Source: Microvirga arabica (lineage in GTDB: Bacteria > Pseudomonadota > Alphaproteobacteria > Rhizobiales > Beijerinckiaceae). From it: a stretch of 35,554 nt of DNA. This document shows, one piece after another, positions 8,944 to 18,129 of the stretch (within the stretch, counting starts at the first letter, position 1; each line of letters starts with the position of its first letter). Under the pieces are notes generated by a model. That model was not told where the DNA came from. It worked only from the letters and a program-made list of their open reading frames with translations, and did no database searches. The stretch is taken from the NCBI RefSeq assembly GCF_016811235.1, contig NZ_JAFBID010000068.1:1-35554 (forward strand), in the 5' to 3' direction. A program made the translations under genes and the position numbers.

Positions 8944-9193
8944 TCATGTGCCTCCAACAATGAGCTTGTTTTTGCCTGACGCCCTCAACAAGCGCACTTT
9001 CGACAGTGCCTCTGGGCGATAGGGTGAGAAGTTCTCGGTAACAAAAGCACCGACATCGGGCTTGGCTTTGCTTCAATGATAGGGCCCTCAACCCCTGCTG
9101 CCAGCGCAGGAGCTTTCGAATATCTGGCAGTATACCGAAGCCGGCTGAGCACTCCATTGCTGCTCCCCACTTCGGGAAGAAAAGGCTTGTCAC
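8944..9193 (-). pseudogene. Possible remnant of an Asp/Glu-racemase-like gene
   Basis: On the minus strand one frame (9072 down to a TGA at 8944-8946) reads SKAKPDVGAFVTENFSPYRP, then EALSKVRLLRASGKNKLIVGGT and a stop. Immediately upstream the protein-like reading continues in another frame (ALAAGVEGPIIEAKP), as if a frameshift separated the two. The block P-D-V-G-A-F-V-x-E-N-x-x-P-Y loosely resembles the PEIGAIVLECTNMPPY block of Asp/Glu/hydantoin racemase-like proteins, from memory. No full-length gene, start or ribosome-binding site is present. This is a tentative call on a short match. Confidence 0.2.
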
Positions 9194-9203
9194 AACCGGT
9201 TTT

Positions 9204-9220
9204 TTGAATTCATAATTACG
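9204..9220. promoter_or_regulatory. Candidate operator upstream of the TctC gene
   Basis: TTGAATTCATAATTACG contains the palindrome TGAATTCA and shares the 11-base string GAATTCATAAT with 6951-6961. It lies about 100 bases before the TctC start, a suitable place for control of the transporter by the same regulator. Confidence 0.4.
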
Positions 9221-9315
9221 AAAACCATAAAAGAAGACCGTCTGCGAGAAGGCGGTAGGTAGGGAACGTCGAATGTCGCGTTTGCCGCTTCGGTCAAGCG
9301 CGCAAGGAGGACTGA

Positions 9316-10341
9316 ATGATTCCGAAGGTAATTAATGCACAGCGTGCACTCGGCTTCGCAGCGTCGGCCGCAATGGCCCTGGTCCTGGGAACTGCACCAG
9401 CCTTTGCGCAGGCCGAGTGGAAGCCAACCAAGCCAGTGGAGTTCGTCGGCGCGGCGGGGGCGGGCGGTGGCACAGACATCTTTGCGCGCGCAGTACAGCT
9501 GGCAATCCAGAACAACAAGTTGATAGATCAGCCGATCCTGGTCTCGAACAAGGGCGGTGGCAGCGGAGCCGAGACCTTTGTTTACGTCAAAGCTGCAGAG
9601 GGGGATGGTCACAAGCTCGCATTTGGCACCTCCAATCTTTACACACTGCCCATGGTTGCCAAAGTGGCATTCAAACATACGGATTTCATGCCCGTCGCCG
9701 CGATGGTGTTCGACGAGTTCATTCTCTGGACCAAGGGTGACGCACCATACAATGACTACAAGTCGTTCACGACAGCAGCCAAAGCTGCCAGCGGTCCCTT
9801 CAAGATGGCGGGCGCTTTGTCGAAGGATACGGACCAGACGCTCACGCGCTTGATCGAGAAAGATACGGGCGCGAAGTTTGTCTACATTCCCTTCAAGAGC
9901 GGCGGTGAGGCTTCGGTTCAGCTTACGGGCGGGCACGTGCAGTCCCACGTCAATAACCCGAGCGAGAGCGTTGGGCATTGGAAGGCGGGGCAATTAAAGG
10001 CTCTGTGCGTGTTCTCAAAGGAGAGGATGGCAGAAGGGCCAAAGGTCACTCCGACGCAGAGCTGGCACGACATTCCGACTTGCAAGGAGCAGGGGGCGGG
10101 TATCGAGGCGTATCAGATGCCACGCACCGTTGCACTTCCACCGGGAACGCCTCAGGCCACCGTGGATTTCTGGGCGGGTGTCCTCAAGAAGGTAACCGAG
10201 ACTCCCGAGTGGAAGGACTATCTGACGAGGACCGCGCAGACTGGCCGTTTCATGGCGGGGAGCAACCTCAAGGCCTTCATTGATGAGGATGAGAAGCGCA
10301 CCCGCAAGGTGTATGAAGAAGAAGGTTGGCTCGTCAACTGA
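9316..10341 (+). CDS. tctC: TctC/Bug-family periplasmic binding protein of a TTT transporter
   Basis: A 341-residue exported solute receptor. The N-terminus has a basic start, a hydrophobic core (ALGFAASAAMALVLG) and a signal peptidase I site AFA|QAEW after residue 31. The mature part begins WKPTKPVEFVGAAGAGGGTD, the Bug-type carboxylate-binding loop, followed by SNKGGGSGAETFVYVK and later GGHVQSHVNNPSE. Bug proteins bind carboxylates such as citrate, malate, glutamate or sulfonated and aromatic acids and deliver them to TctA/TctB. Start 9316 follows AAGGAGGA. The genes for both membrane subunits follow directly. The ligand cannot be read from the sequence; a hydroxy- or dicarboxylate fits the neighbouring enzymes. 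Confidence 0.92.
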   Translation: MIPKVINAQRALGFAASAAMALVLGTAPAFAQAEWKPTKPVEFVGAAGAGGGTDIFARAVQLAIQNNKLIDQPILVSNKGGGSGAETFVYVKAAEGDGHKLAFGTSNLYTLPMVAKVAFKHTDFMPVAAMVFDEFILWTKGDAPYNDYKSFTTAAKAASGPFKMAGALSKDTDQTLTRLIEKDTGAKFVYIPFKSGGEASVQLTGGHVQSHVNNPSESVGHWKAGQLKALCVFSKERMAEGPKVTPTQSWHDIPTCKEQGAGIEAYQMPRTVALPPGTPQATVDFWAGVLKKVTETPEWKDYLTRTAQTGRFMAGSNLKAFIDEDEKRTRKVYEEEGWLVN

Positions 10342-10356
10342 ACCTTTGGGTCCTTG

Positions 10357-10386
10357 CGAAAGGCACGACATTTCCCGTGCCTTTCG
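10357..10386 (+). terminator. Strong hairpin between the TctC and TctB genes
   Basis: CGAAAGGCACG (10357-10367) and CGTGCCTTTCG (10376-10386) form a perfect 11-bp stem with an 8-base loop, followed by TTCTCT rather than a long T-run. It starts 15 bases after the tctC stop. In binding-protein-first operons such hairpins often stabilise the binding-protein mRNA or cause partial termination, giving more receptor than permease. Confidence 0.7.
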
Positions 10387-10409
10387 TTCTCTAGCGGGAG
10401 GTGGGATCA

Positions 10410-10907
10410 GTGGATAACGAGCGGGCGCTCATATCGCGCGCAAGCATGGAGGTGGCAACGGCGCTTGTCACCGGAGGAGTTGGCGCAGCCGTCATTTGGG
10501 GAGCCGCCGAGCATGACATCGGCTGGGGCGATTCAGGCCCGGGATCAGGCTACTTCCCATTCCGCATCGGCATCCTCATTATCCTGGCAAGCCTTACAAA
10601 TCTTGTCCTGGCGCTGCGACGACGTGGTTTCGGTAACGAAGTCTTTGTCACGAATGCACAGATGCGGAGCGTGCTCGCCTTCGGCCTGCCAATTCTTGGC
10701 TTCGTCGTGCTCTCTCTGTTCCTCGGCCTCTATGTCGCGGCAATACTTTATCTGGCGTTCGTGATGATTTTCCAGGGTGGCTATCGCCCCCTGTTCGCGA
10801 TTGGTTTGGCATTCGCGGTTGCAGTTGCGATGCGGCTCATATTTCCGATTTGGTTCAAGGTGCCCCTCCTGACGGGCCCGATCGAAGCGCTGCTCGGGCT
10901 TTATTGA
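10410..10907 (+). CDS. tctB: TctB-family small membrane subunit of the TTT transporter
   Basis: A 165-residue protein with four predicted membrane helices (around VTGGVGAAVIWGAA, FRIGILIILASLTNLVLAL, LAFGLPILGFVVLSLFLGLY and LFAIGLAFAVAVAMRLIF), the usual TctB layout. The small subunit is essential in TTT transporters but its exact role is not known. The start is GTG 10410, since GGGAGG at 10396-10401 is 8 bases upstream; an in-frame GTG at 10401 would overlap that site. It lies between the TctC and TctA genes, and its stop overlaps the ribosome-binding site of the TctA gene, implying coupled translation. Confidence 0.88.
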   Translation: MDNERALISRASMEVATALVTGGVGAAVIWGAAEHDIGWGDSGPGSGYFPFRIGILIILASLTNLVLALRRRGFGNEVFVTNAQMRSVLAFGLPILGFVVLSLFLGLYVAAILYLAFVMIFQGGYRPLFAIGLAFAVAVAMRLIFPIWFKVPLLTGPIEALLGLY

Positions 10908-10915
10908 GGTGTTTC

Positions 10916-12436
10916 ATGGCCAATCTCGACTCACTTTTCCACGGCTTCGTAGTCGCTCTGACAATGCAGCATGTGATGCTGATGATGGTTGGCGTCCTGC
11001 TTGGCATTCTGGTCGGCGTGCTTCCGGGTTTGGGAGCACCCAATGGAGTGACGCTCCTGCTGCCGCTGACCTACACAATGGACCCAGTCGGAGCAATCAT
11101 TCTGCTGACCAGCATGTACTGGGGCGCGCTGTTCGGCGGCTCCACGACATCGATCCTGTTCAATATTCCGGGCGAACCGTCCTCTGTTGCAACGACCTTT
11201 GACGGCCATCCGATGGCCAAGCAAGGGCGTGCCATCCAGGCGCTCTCCTTCGCGTTCCTGTCAGCTGGATTTGGTGCAATGGTGGGCGTGATCGTCACCA
11301 CACTCTTATCCGGTTGGGTGACGAGCTTTGCCCTTCAGTTCTCGTCTCCTGAGTTCTTCGCCGTCTACTTTCTGGCCTTTGCAAGCTTTGTTGGCCTATC
11401 CGCCGCGCAACCTTCAAAGACGATCGTCTCCATCCTCCTGGGTTTTGCATTCGCAACCGTCGGCATGGATACGATCTCTGGAAGCCTGAGGTTGACGTTC
11501 GGGTTCGATGAATTACTGCGCGGCATCAGCTTTCTGATTGTCGTCATCGGCCTTTTCGGAATCGGCGAACTTCTCCTCACGATGGAGGAGGGGCTCAAGT
11601 TTGAGGGCGTGAGGGCGAAGGTCAGCCTTGCAGGCGTTCTGGAAACCCTTGTCCGCATGCCACGGTACTGGGTTGCCCTGATCAGGGGCAGCCTGATCGG
11701 CGTCTGGATGGGCATCACGCCCGGTGGCCCCACTGCAGCGTCTTTCATGAGCTATGGGCTGGCGAAGAGATTCTCGCGTCGGCGGGAGCACTTTGGAACC
11801 GGTGAACCCGAGGGCATTATCGCGCCGGAAGCCGCTGATCATGGCGCGGGCACTGCCGCCATGCTACCGATGCTCGCCCTTGGCATCCCCGGTTCTGCCA
11901 CAGCTGCCGTGATGATGGGCGGCCTGATGATCTGGGGGCTCAATCCCGGTCCGATGCTGTTCATTGAGCGACCTGACTTCGTTTGGGGCCTCATCGCTTC
12001 TATGTATATCGGCAATGTGGTGGCCGTCATCCTGGTTCTCGCGACAGTGCCGCTCTTCGCCTCTATCTTGCGGATACCATTCGCGATTATTGGCCCGCTC
12101 ATCGTCGTCGTCTGCTTCATCGGCGCCTGGACCGTTGGTGCGTCCAAGCCGGATCTGTGGCTTGCGCTGATCTTCGGCATCGTTGGTTATGTGTTCAAGA
12201 AGCTCGACTACCCGATTGCACCGCTGGTCTTGGCCCTGGTGCTCGGGGATAAGGCGGAGGACGCGTTCCGCCAGTCGATGCTGATGTCCCAAGGCAGCTT
12301 GAACATTTTCTTCTCGAACCCACTCGTGGGCACAATTACGACTCTCGCGATCATTCTTGTAACCTGGCCGTTCTGGGCTGGCCTGATGAGACGCGTGCAC
12401 CTGTTGCGCATCCGGCAGCCAAAAGTGATTGAATGA
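10916..12436 (+). CDS. tctA: TctA-family large permease subunit of the TTT transporter
   Basis: A 506-residue integral membrane protein with about 10-12 helices, the normal TctA length. Family hallmarks are GVLPGLGAPNGVTLLLPLTY near residue 36, STTSILFNIPGEPSSVATTF near 75, TPGGPTAASFMSYG near 270 and MLALGIPGSATAAVMMGG near 320, the two repeated proline/glycine-rich signatures of the family. It should carry out sodium- or proton-driven uptake of the ligand bound by the TctC protein. ATG 10916 is preferred because GAGGT at 10906-10910 precedes it; an upstream in-frame GTG at 10850 would overlap tctB by 58 bases and add a non-conserved tail. The AEC permease gene follows after 352 bases. Confidence 0.93.
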   Translation: MANLDSLFHGFVVALTMQHVMLMMVGVLLGILVGVLPGLGAPNGVTLLLPLTYTMDPVGAIILLTSMYWGALFGGSTTSILFNIPGEPSSVATTFDGHPMAKQGRAIQALSFAFLSAGFGAMVGVIVTTLLSGWVTSFALQFSSPEFFAVYFLAFASFVGLSAAQPSKTIVSILLGFAFATVGMDTISGSLRLTFGFDELLRGISFLIVVIGLFGIGELLLTMEEGLKFEGVRAKVSLAGVLETLVRMPRYWVALIRGSLIGVWMGITPGGPTAASFMSYGLAKRFSRRREHFGTGEPEGIIAPEAADHGAGTAAMLPMLALGIPGSATAAVMMGGLMIWGLNPGPMLFIERPDFVWGLIASMYIGNVVAVILVLATVPLFASILRIPFAIIGPLIVVVCFIGAWTVGASKPDLWLALIFGIVGYVFKKLDYPIAPLVLALVLGDKAEDAFRQSMLMSQGSLNIFFSNPLVGTITTLAIILVTWPFWAGLMRRVHLLRIRQPKVIE

Positions 12437-12788
12437 GAGATACGATGGGGTGCCTCGGACATAAACGGCCGAAAGATTTCGGTGTTTGTGATGGGACAGC
12501 TGGATCTCGAATCACGGGCGGCGCGGCTTCCATTTGCTCGGAATGGTCATGCGTCAACAGTAGGAAGAGAGATTTCAGCTCCAGTCACAGCTAAACGCAG
12601 CCACGGTCTGGTCATGGGCTTGCGCTTTGCAGAGCGCCACATACCTGCCGTCGGAGGGGCATGCGGAAGAGCAGGCATCTACGACAAGCGTTTTAATATT
12701 GCCCTGACCTCTGCTGCACTCTCCCTCCGCCATGTGTAGAGTAGGCGCGCAGGGAACCTTGTAGGACTCGAGAGGGCTGGTAGCGCGA
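12437..12788. other. Intergenic stretch of 352 bases
   Basis: No recognisable gene. A small hairpin, CCGAA-agat-TTCGG at 12469-12482, followed by TGTTTGTG may be a weak terminator for the transporter operon. The rest probably carries the promoter of the AEC gene, but no convincing -35/-10 pair or operator copy was found. A plus-strand open frame at about 12482-12739 looks non-coding in composition and matches nothing I know. Confidence 0.45.
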
Positions 12789-13673
12789 ATGATTGGGGTT
12801 ATTTTCTCGGTCGTCGTACCGATCCTCATCACTGTCTCGATTGGCTTCGCATGGACCCGGCTTGGCTACCGGCTAAATTCCAAAGAGCTCACGGCTCTCA
12901 TCTCAGATATCGCGACGCCCTGTCTTATCATTAGTACGTTCCAAGAGACGCGACTATCATCCGATGCCTTCTTGGACATTGCCGTCGCAACAGGGACAGC
13001 GATCGTTCTTTTCGTAGGCGTGGGGGCGTTGCTCCTGCTTGCCTTCGGTCTACGGCTACGAACCTTTCTACCTTCGATTGCCTTCCCGAATGCTGGCAAT
13101 CTCGGTTTGCCCCTGTCGCTCTATGCATTCGGTACTGAGGGATTGGGCTACGCAATCGCCTTCTTCTCGATGTCATCCGTCGCAAACTATACGCTGGGAC
13201 AGGCGATCGCTGCGGGCCAAGCGAACTGGCGAGGGTTGATACGGCTCCCAATTCTTTATGCCGTCGCAATTGGAATTCTCCTCTCTTTCACTGGGGTCGA
13301 GCTACCCAGGTGGATAAAGGCCACTGTCGGGCTCATCGGAGATATGACCGTTCCCCTGATGCTTCTGATGCTCGGATCCTCGCTCAGCCTGCTCAAGGTC
13401 GGGGCATTCTGGCGAGCTGCACTTGTCTCCGGTATCCGCATTGGGTGTGGAGCGGCCATTGGCATCGCAGTAGCTGCGCTCTTCGGCCTGAGTGGAAGCA
13501 TGAAAGCGGTCTTGATCTTACAGTGTGCGAACCCGGTTGCCGTATACAACTATCTGTTCGCCCAGCGATGGAACAATCAACCCGAAGAAGTCGCTGGGGT
13601 TGTCGTGCTATCGACCCTACTTTCCATTGTCACCATACCGCTCCTGTTGGGCTGGCTTCTTGCCGGCAGTTGA
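12789..13673 (+). CDS. AEC (auxin efflux carrier) family permease, MdcF-like
   Basis: A 294-residue, very hydrophobic protein with about 10 membrane helices, starting MIGVIFSVVVPILITVSIGFAW and containing the AEC segments FPNAGNLGLPLSLYAFG near residue 99 and LQCANPVAVYNYLFA near 244. Bacterial AEC proteins include MdcF, a proposed malonate transporter, and many uncharacterised organic-acid carriers. Start ATG 12789 fits the first helix; only a weak GAGGG lies further upstream. The malonate-related enzymes in the window make a malonate or dicarboxylate substrate attractive, but the sequence alone does not show it. It is convergent with the M20 peptidase gene. Confidence 0.85.
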   Translation: MIGVIFSVVVPILITVSIGFAWTRLGYRLNSKELTALISDIATPCLIISTFQETRLSSDAFLDIAVATGTAIVLFVGVGALLLLAFGLRLRTFLPSIAFPNAGNLGLPLSLYAFGTEGLGYAIAFFSMSSVANYTLGQAIAAGQANWRGLIRLPILYAVAIGILLSFTGVELPRWIKATVGLIGDMTVPLMLLMLGSSLSLLKVGAFWRAALVSGIRIGCGAAIGIAVAALFGLSGSMKAVLILQCANPVAVYNYLFAQRWNNQPEEVAGVVVLSTLLSIVTIPLLLGWLLAGS

Positions 13674-13780
13674 ATAGCAGGAGGCAAGGAGTGGCATAGC
13701 AGTGTGCTGTTGGCTGCGCATACCAGCTCAGTTCACCCGCCAGCAAAGGACATAAGGACAGCCGCTTCCGGCAGCCAGTA

Positions 13781-13815
13781 TGGGCTGGATGCGAGCCTTG
13801 CACACATCCAGCCCA
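13781..13815. terminator. Hairpin terminator between convergent AEC and M20 genes
   Basis: TGGGCTGGATG (13781-13791) and CATCCAGCCCA (13805-13815) make a perfect 11-bp stem with a 13-base loop. It ends 5 bases past the stop of the minus-strand peptidase gene and lies about 108 bases beyond the AEC stop, so it can serve both directions. No long T-run follows on either strand. Confidence 0.65.
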
Positions 13816-13820
13816 GCATC

Positions 13821-15221
13821 CTATGCCGAGCGCCCGAGAGGCGGCGTGTCGCCTGTGCCAAGATCCCAATAAAGACCTGCCATCATGGCCAGCCCTTCGC
13901 GGGCGATCGCGACGGGCAGATGCTCGTTGGGAGCATGCTGAGAACAGCCAGGGTAGGAATGCGGCACCCAGATCGTGCGTAGTCCCAAGATCTCCGAGAA
14001 AATATCATTGGGTAAGGATCCGCCAAGGTTCGGCAAAATAGCAGGCTTCTTGCCGGTTGTACGGGCGAGCGAGCCAACCGACCATGTGACCCAAGGATCC
14101 TCCGGATCGAGGCGTGTGGCATGGAAGATCTCATCGCGGCTCTTCGATACCTGAACCATCGGGAAACCATGGCGATCGAGGTGGCGGCGCAAGGCCGGCA
14201 GAACCTCCTCCGGATCAATGCCGACGACGAAGCGCAACTGGCAACGCGCCCAAGCTTTGGGCGGCACGGCATTAACAGGTGTTTCCGGGTTGCCTGCCTT
14301 CATGGCCAGCACGTCGAACGAGCACCAGCCGAACACCTGCTCGGCCGGGGTGAGGCCAGGCTCGCCCCATTCGGGATCAATCGTCGGCCCATCCGGTCCG
14401 CCATCGACTTCGCAGTCGGCCAGAACCTTGCGCACGGAGGCGGGGACTTCCTTCGGCACCCATTCGTGAATACGGATTTGGCCGGTCGGTGATGCAATCG
14501 TAGAGATTGCATGTGCAAGCTGAATGGCTGGATCGGAGAGCAGGCCACCCCAGTTGCCAGAATGGTGGCCGCCTTCGCGGGCGTCGATCGTCAGGTCAAA
14601 CGTGACGCCGCCGCGCGAGCCGAGGAAGACAGTCGGGCGCTCTGCATTCAGGCGTGGACCGTCCGAACCGATGAGCACGTCCGATTTCAGCAGCTTCTTT
14701 TGCTCGGAGCACAGCTCCCTCAGGCCGGGAGAGCCCATTTCCTCGCCCATCTCGATCAGGTACTTGGCATTGAAACCCAGCCTGCCGCGCGTCTCGAGGA
14801 CAGCCTTCAGGGCCGAAATGTTGATGACATGCTGGCCCTTGTTGTCGACCACGCCACGGCCGTACCAGCGATCGCCCACTTCCGTGAGCGTCCAGGGCGA
14901 CAGGCCCTCGCTCCAGTCCTTGTCCAGACCCCGGATGACATCGCCATGGCCATAGCCCAGAACCGTCGGGAGCACCGGATCCTCCATTCGCTCGGCATAA
15001 AGGAACGGCCCTTTCGCCCGCGGATGGTTGAGCGTCTTGCAGGTGAAGCCCAGGCTCTCAAGCAAAGGCCGCATCTCGGTCTCGATATAGGCCGTGAGCA
15101 CGTCGGACCGCTCTGGGTTCTGACTCTCGGTCGGCATCGCGACAAGACGGGCCAGATCGGTCTTGAAAGCGCCGGAGTCAAAATAGTTCTCGGCCTTTGC
15201 GATGGCTTTCTCACGAGTCAT
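13821..15221 (-). CDS. M20 family metallopeptidase (dipeptidase-like)
   Basis: A 466-residue di-zinc aminoacylase/dipeptidase-type enzyme of cytoplasmic type (no signal peptide). Metal and catalytic residues are visible in order: GYGHGDVIRG (His and Asp), GRGVVDNKGQ (bridging Asp), EMGEEMGSPG (catalytic and ligand Glu), SDGPRLNAERP (Asp), and a C-terminal SYPGCSQHAPNEH (ligand His). An inserted dimerisation (lid) domain occupies about residues 200-350. It is the last gene of a dipeptide-type ABC importer operon, 57 bases after the second ATPase gene, so it probably hydrolyses the imported compound. Its relatives include carnosinase-like dipeptidases and N-acyl-amino-acid hydrolases; which applies is unknown. 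Confidence 0.88.
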   Translation of the reverse strand: MTREKAIAKAENYFDSGAFKTDLARLVAMPTESQNPERSDVLTAYIETEMRPLLESLGFTCKTLNHPRAKGPFLYAERMEDPVLPTVLGYGHGDVIRGLDKDWSEGLSPWTLTEVGDRWYGRGVVDNKGQHVINISALKAVLETRGRLGFNAKYLIEMGEEMGSPGLRELCSEQKKLLKSDVLIGSDGPRLNAERPTVFLGSRGGVTFDLTIDAREGGHHSGNWGGLLSDPAIQLAHAISTIASPTGQIRIHEWVPKEVPASVRKVLADCEVDGGPDGPTIDPEWGEPGLTPAEQVFGWCSFDVLAMKAGNPETPVNAVPPKAWARCQLRFVVGIDPEEVLPALRRHLDRHGFPMVQVSKSRDEIFHATRLDPEDPWVTWSVGSLARTTGKKPAILPNLGGSLPNDIFSEILGLRTIWVPHSYPGCSQHAPNEHLPVAIAREGLAMMAGLYWDLGTGDTPPLGRSA

Positions 15222-15256
15222 TAGGGCTGTTTCCTGTTATTCGACAAGGGAGGGGA

Positions 15257-15276
15257 ATGGCGCGCAGAGGCGCCAT
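15257..15276 (-). other. Intergenic hairpin between the second ATPase and M20 genes
   Basis: ATGGCGC (15257-15263) and GCGCCAT (15270-15276) form a perfect 7-bp stem with a 6-base loop just past the stop of the ATPase gene. There is no T-run, so it may act as a weak attenuator or an mRNA processing and stability element. Confidence 0.45.
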
Positions 15277-15278
15277 CA

Positions 15279-16252
<974 letters not shown>

Positions 16253-16256
<4 letters not shown>

Positions 16257-17227
16257 ACTGCGTTCTCCAGAATGCAACGCCATTGGTGGCCGTCTTCTGT
16301 TTCTTTCACGGGTACCGTCGCGGCACAGATGTCACGAGCATGGCTGCAGCGGTCGCGGAAGCTGCAGCCCCGGATCTCGCCAATCAGCGAAGGCACCACG
16401 CCCGGAATGACGCCGAGCTTCCCACCCGGCACCGTGCGGCCGGGCACCGGAATGCAGTCGATCAGTCCTTGTGTATACGGATGTCGCGGGTTGGCGAAGA
16501 GAGAAGCCGTCGGGCCTTCCTCCACGATCTGGCCGGCATACATAACGGCCACCCGGTCAGCGATGCGCGCCACGATGCCGAGATCGTGGGTGATGAGCAC
16601 CATTGCAATGCCGAGCTCGCGCTGAAGGTCGGCAAGGAGACGCAGGATCTGCGCCTGGATCGTCACGTCGAGCGCCGTCGTGGGCTCGTCCGCGATCAGC
16701 AGGTCAGGGCCACACATCAGCGCCATCGCGATCATGACGCGTTGGCGTAGACCGCCGGAAAGCTGGTGTGGGTACTGACCGAGGCGCTGGGCCGCCGAGG
16801 CGATGCCAACCTTGCCAAGCAGATAAACGGCTCGCTCCCGTGCCTCCGCTTCGCTCGCACTGCGATGCTGGCGATAGGCTTCTACGAGCTGGTTGCCGAT
16901 CGTGTAGGCCGGGTTCAGCGCTGTCATCGGCTCCTGAAAGATCATCGCCATGCGATCGCCGCGCAGGGTATTGACACGCTTGCGGCTAGCCTTGCCGAGA
17001 TCCTCGCCGGCGAAGGCGAGGCGTCGGGCTGTTCGGGTCGCGGCCTTGGGCAGGAGATCCATGATCGCGAGAGAAGTCATGGACTTGCCGCAGCCGGATT
17101 CGCCGACGAGGCAGAGGGTTTCTCCGCTCTTCACGGAAAAGGAGATGTCGCGCACTGCGTGAAGAGCGCCACGCGGAGTGGCGATGTCGACGCTCAGACC
17201 GCCAACTTCGAGGATTGCTTCGCTCAT
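16253..17227 (-). CDS. Dipeptide/oligopeptide ABC importer ATPase (OppD/DppD-type)
   Basis: A 324-residue ATPase with Walker A GESGCGKSM, signature LSGGLRQRVMIAMAL, Walker B LLIADEPTTALD and LITHDLGIVARIADR. The C-terminal RGCSFRDRCSHARDIC is the Cys-containing motif typical of this subfamily. It lies 4 bases after the OppC-type permease stop and overlaps the next ATPase gene, so the importer genes form one compact operon. Confidence 0.92.
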
Positions 17228-17231
17228 GGGC

Positions 17232-18128
17232 TCAGACTCGTCCTTCCGGCGAGATCACGTCGCGCAGGCCGTCGCCTGCGAGGTTGATGGCGAAGATCAG
17301 CAGCGCCAGCGCCGATCCCGGAATGGCGATGAGCCAGAAGGAGAAGAACATGTAGGCCTTCGCCTCCGAGATCATGAGGCCCCAGGAGGGCAGAGGCGGC
17401 TGCACGCCGAGGCCGAGGAAGGAGAGTGCGGCTTCCAGCAGGATGGCGCTTGCGGCCTCGAGGGTCGCGACGACAATGAGATGGGGGGCGATGTTGGGCA
17501 GTACCTCCCGGAGGATGATGCGCGTGGTGGACGCCCCTGCGGCTTCCGCGGCGGCGACGTAGTCGAGGGAGCGGACCTGCTGGGTTGCGCTACGCATCAC
17601 CACCGCAAAGCGGTCCCACTTGAGAAGCCCCAGCACCAGAATGACGATCCACAGGGAGCCGCCGACCATGGCCACCACAGCGAGGGCCACGAGGATCACG
17701 GGCATCGAGAGGCGGGTGGTGACGAGGAAGGTCACCATGAGATCCATTTTGCCGCCGAAATAGCCTGCCATCAGGCCAAGCGTCGTGCCGATAATCCCTG
17801 AAATCAGAACGACGCTAATGCCAATCAGCAGAGAGATCTGTGCGCCGTAGAGCACGCGGGAGAGATAGTCGCGCCCGAGTTGATCCGTCCCGAGCGGATG
17901 CAGCCACGATCCCTTTGCGTACCAGACGGGGGGCACGTTCCGGAGAGCAAGGTTCTGCGCATAGGGATCGTGCGGCGCGATCAGCGGCGCGAGGAGGGCT
18001 AGCGTTATGATAACCGCGAGGATGCCTGCCCCAATGACGAAGGCCTTCTGACCCAGGAAGCGACGGGCGAGCCGCCTGCCGGGCGATGCTTCCGCCACTG
18101 TCGGAACGGAGAGAATTGTGTCGGTCAT
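17232..18128 (-). CDS. ABC importer permease (OppC/DppC-type)
   Basis: A 298-residue membrane protein with the N-terminal OppC segment (about residues 20-75, including AFVIGAGILAVIITLALLAP and LIAPHDPY) and six membrane helices. LGTDQLGRDYLSRVLYGAQ is a hallmark of the subfamily, and YVAAAEAAGASTTRIILREVLPN is the coupling-helix EAA region that contacts the ATPase. The chosen start, ATG 18128 (MTDTIL), lies 1 base after the stop of the upstream permease gene; a longer start at 18182 would overlap that gene. It pairs with the OppB-type subunit to form the channel. Confidence 0.91.
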   Translation of the reverse strand: MTDTILSVPTVAEASPGRRLARRFLGQKAFVIGAGILAVIITLALLAPLIAPHDPYAQNLALRNVPPVWYAKGSWLHPLGTDQLGRDYLSRVLYGAQISLLIGISVVLISGIIGTTLGLMAGYFGGKMDLMVTFLVTTRLSMPVILVALAVVAMVGGSLWIVILVLGLLKWDRFAVVMRSATQQVRSLDYVAAAEAAGASTTRIILREVLPNIAPHLIVVATLEAASAILLEAALSFLGLGVQPPLPSWGLMISEAKAYMFFSFWLIAIPGSALALLIFAINLAGDGLRDVISPEGRV

Positions 18129-18129
18129 G

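Larger units (their letters stand above)
8753..9315. other. Intergenic stretch of 563 bases with promoter-proximal motif
   Basis: This separates the GlcG-like and TctC genes. The last 120 bases are AT-richer and hold the putative operator at 9204-9220 and probably the transporter promoter. AAGGAGGA at about 9304-9311 is the ribosome-binding site of the TctC gene. The middle may contain a decayed minus-strand gene (see 8944-9193). Nothing else could be recognised. Confidence 0.5.

Noticed and set aside
12482..12739. 85-codon plus-strand frame after tctA
   Set aside because: No ribosome-binding site, unusual composition and no known relative; treated as intergenic.
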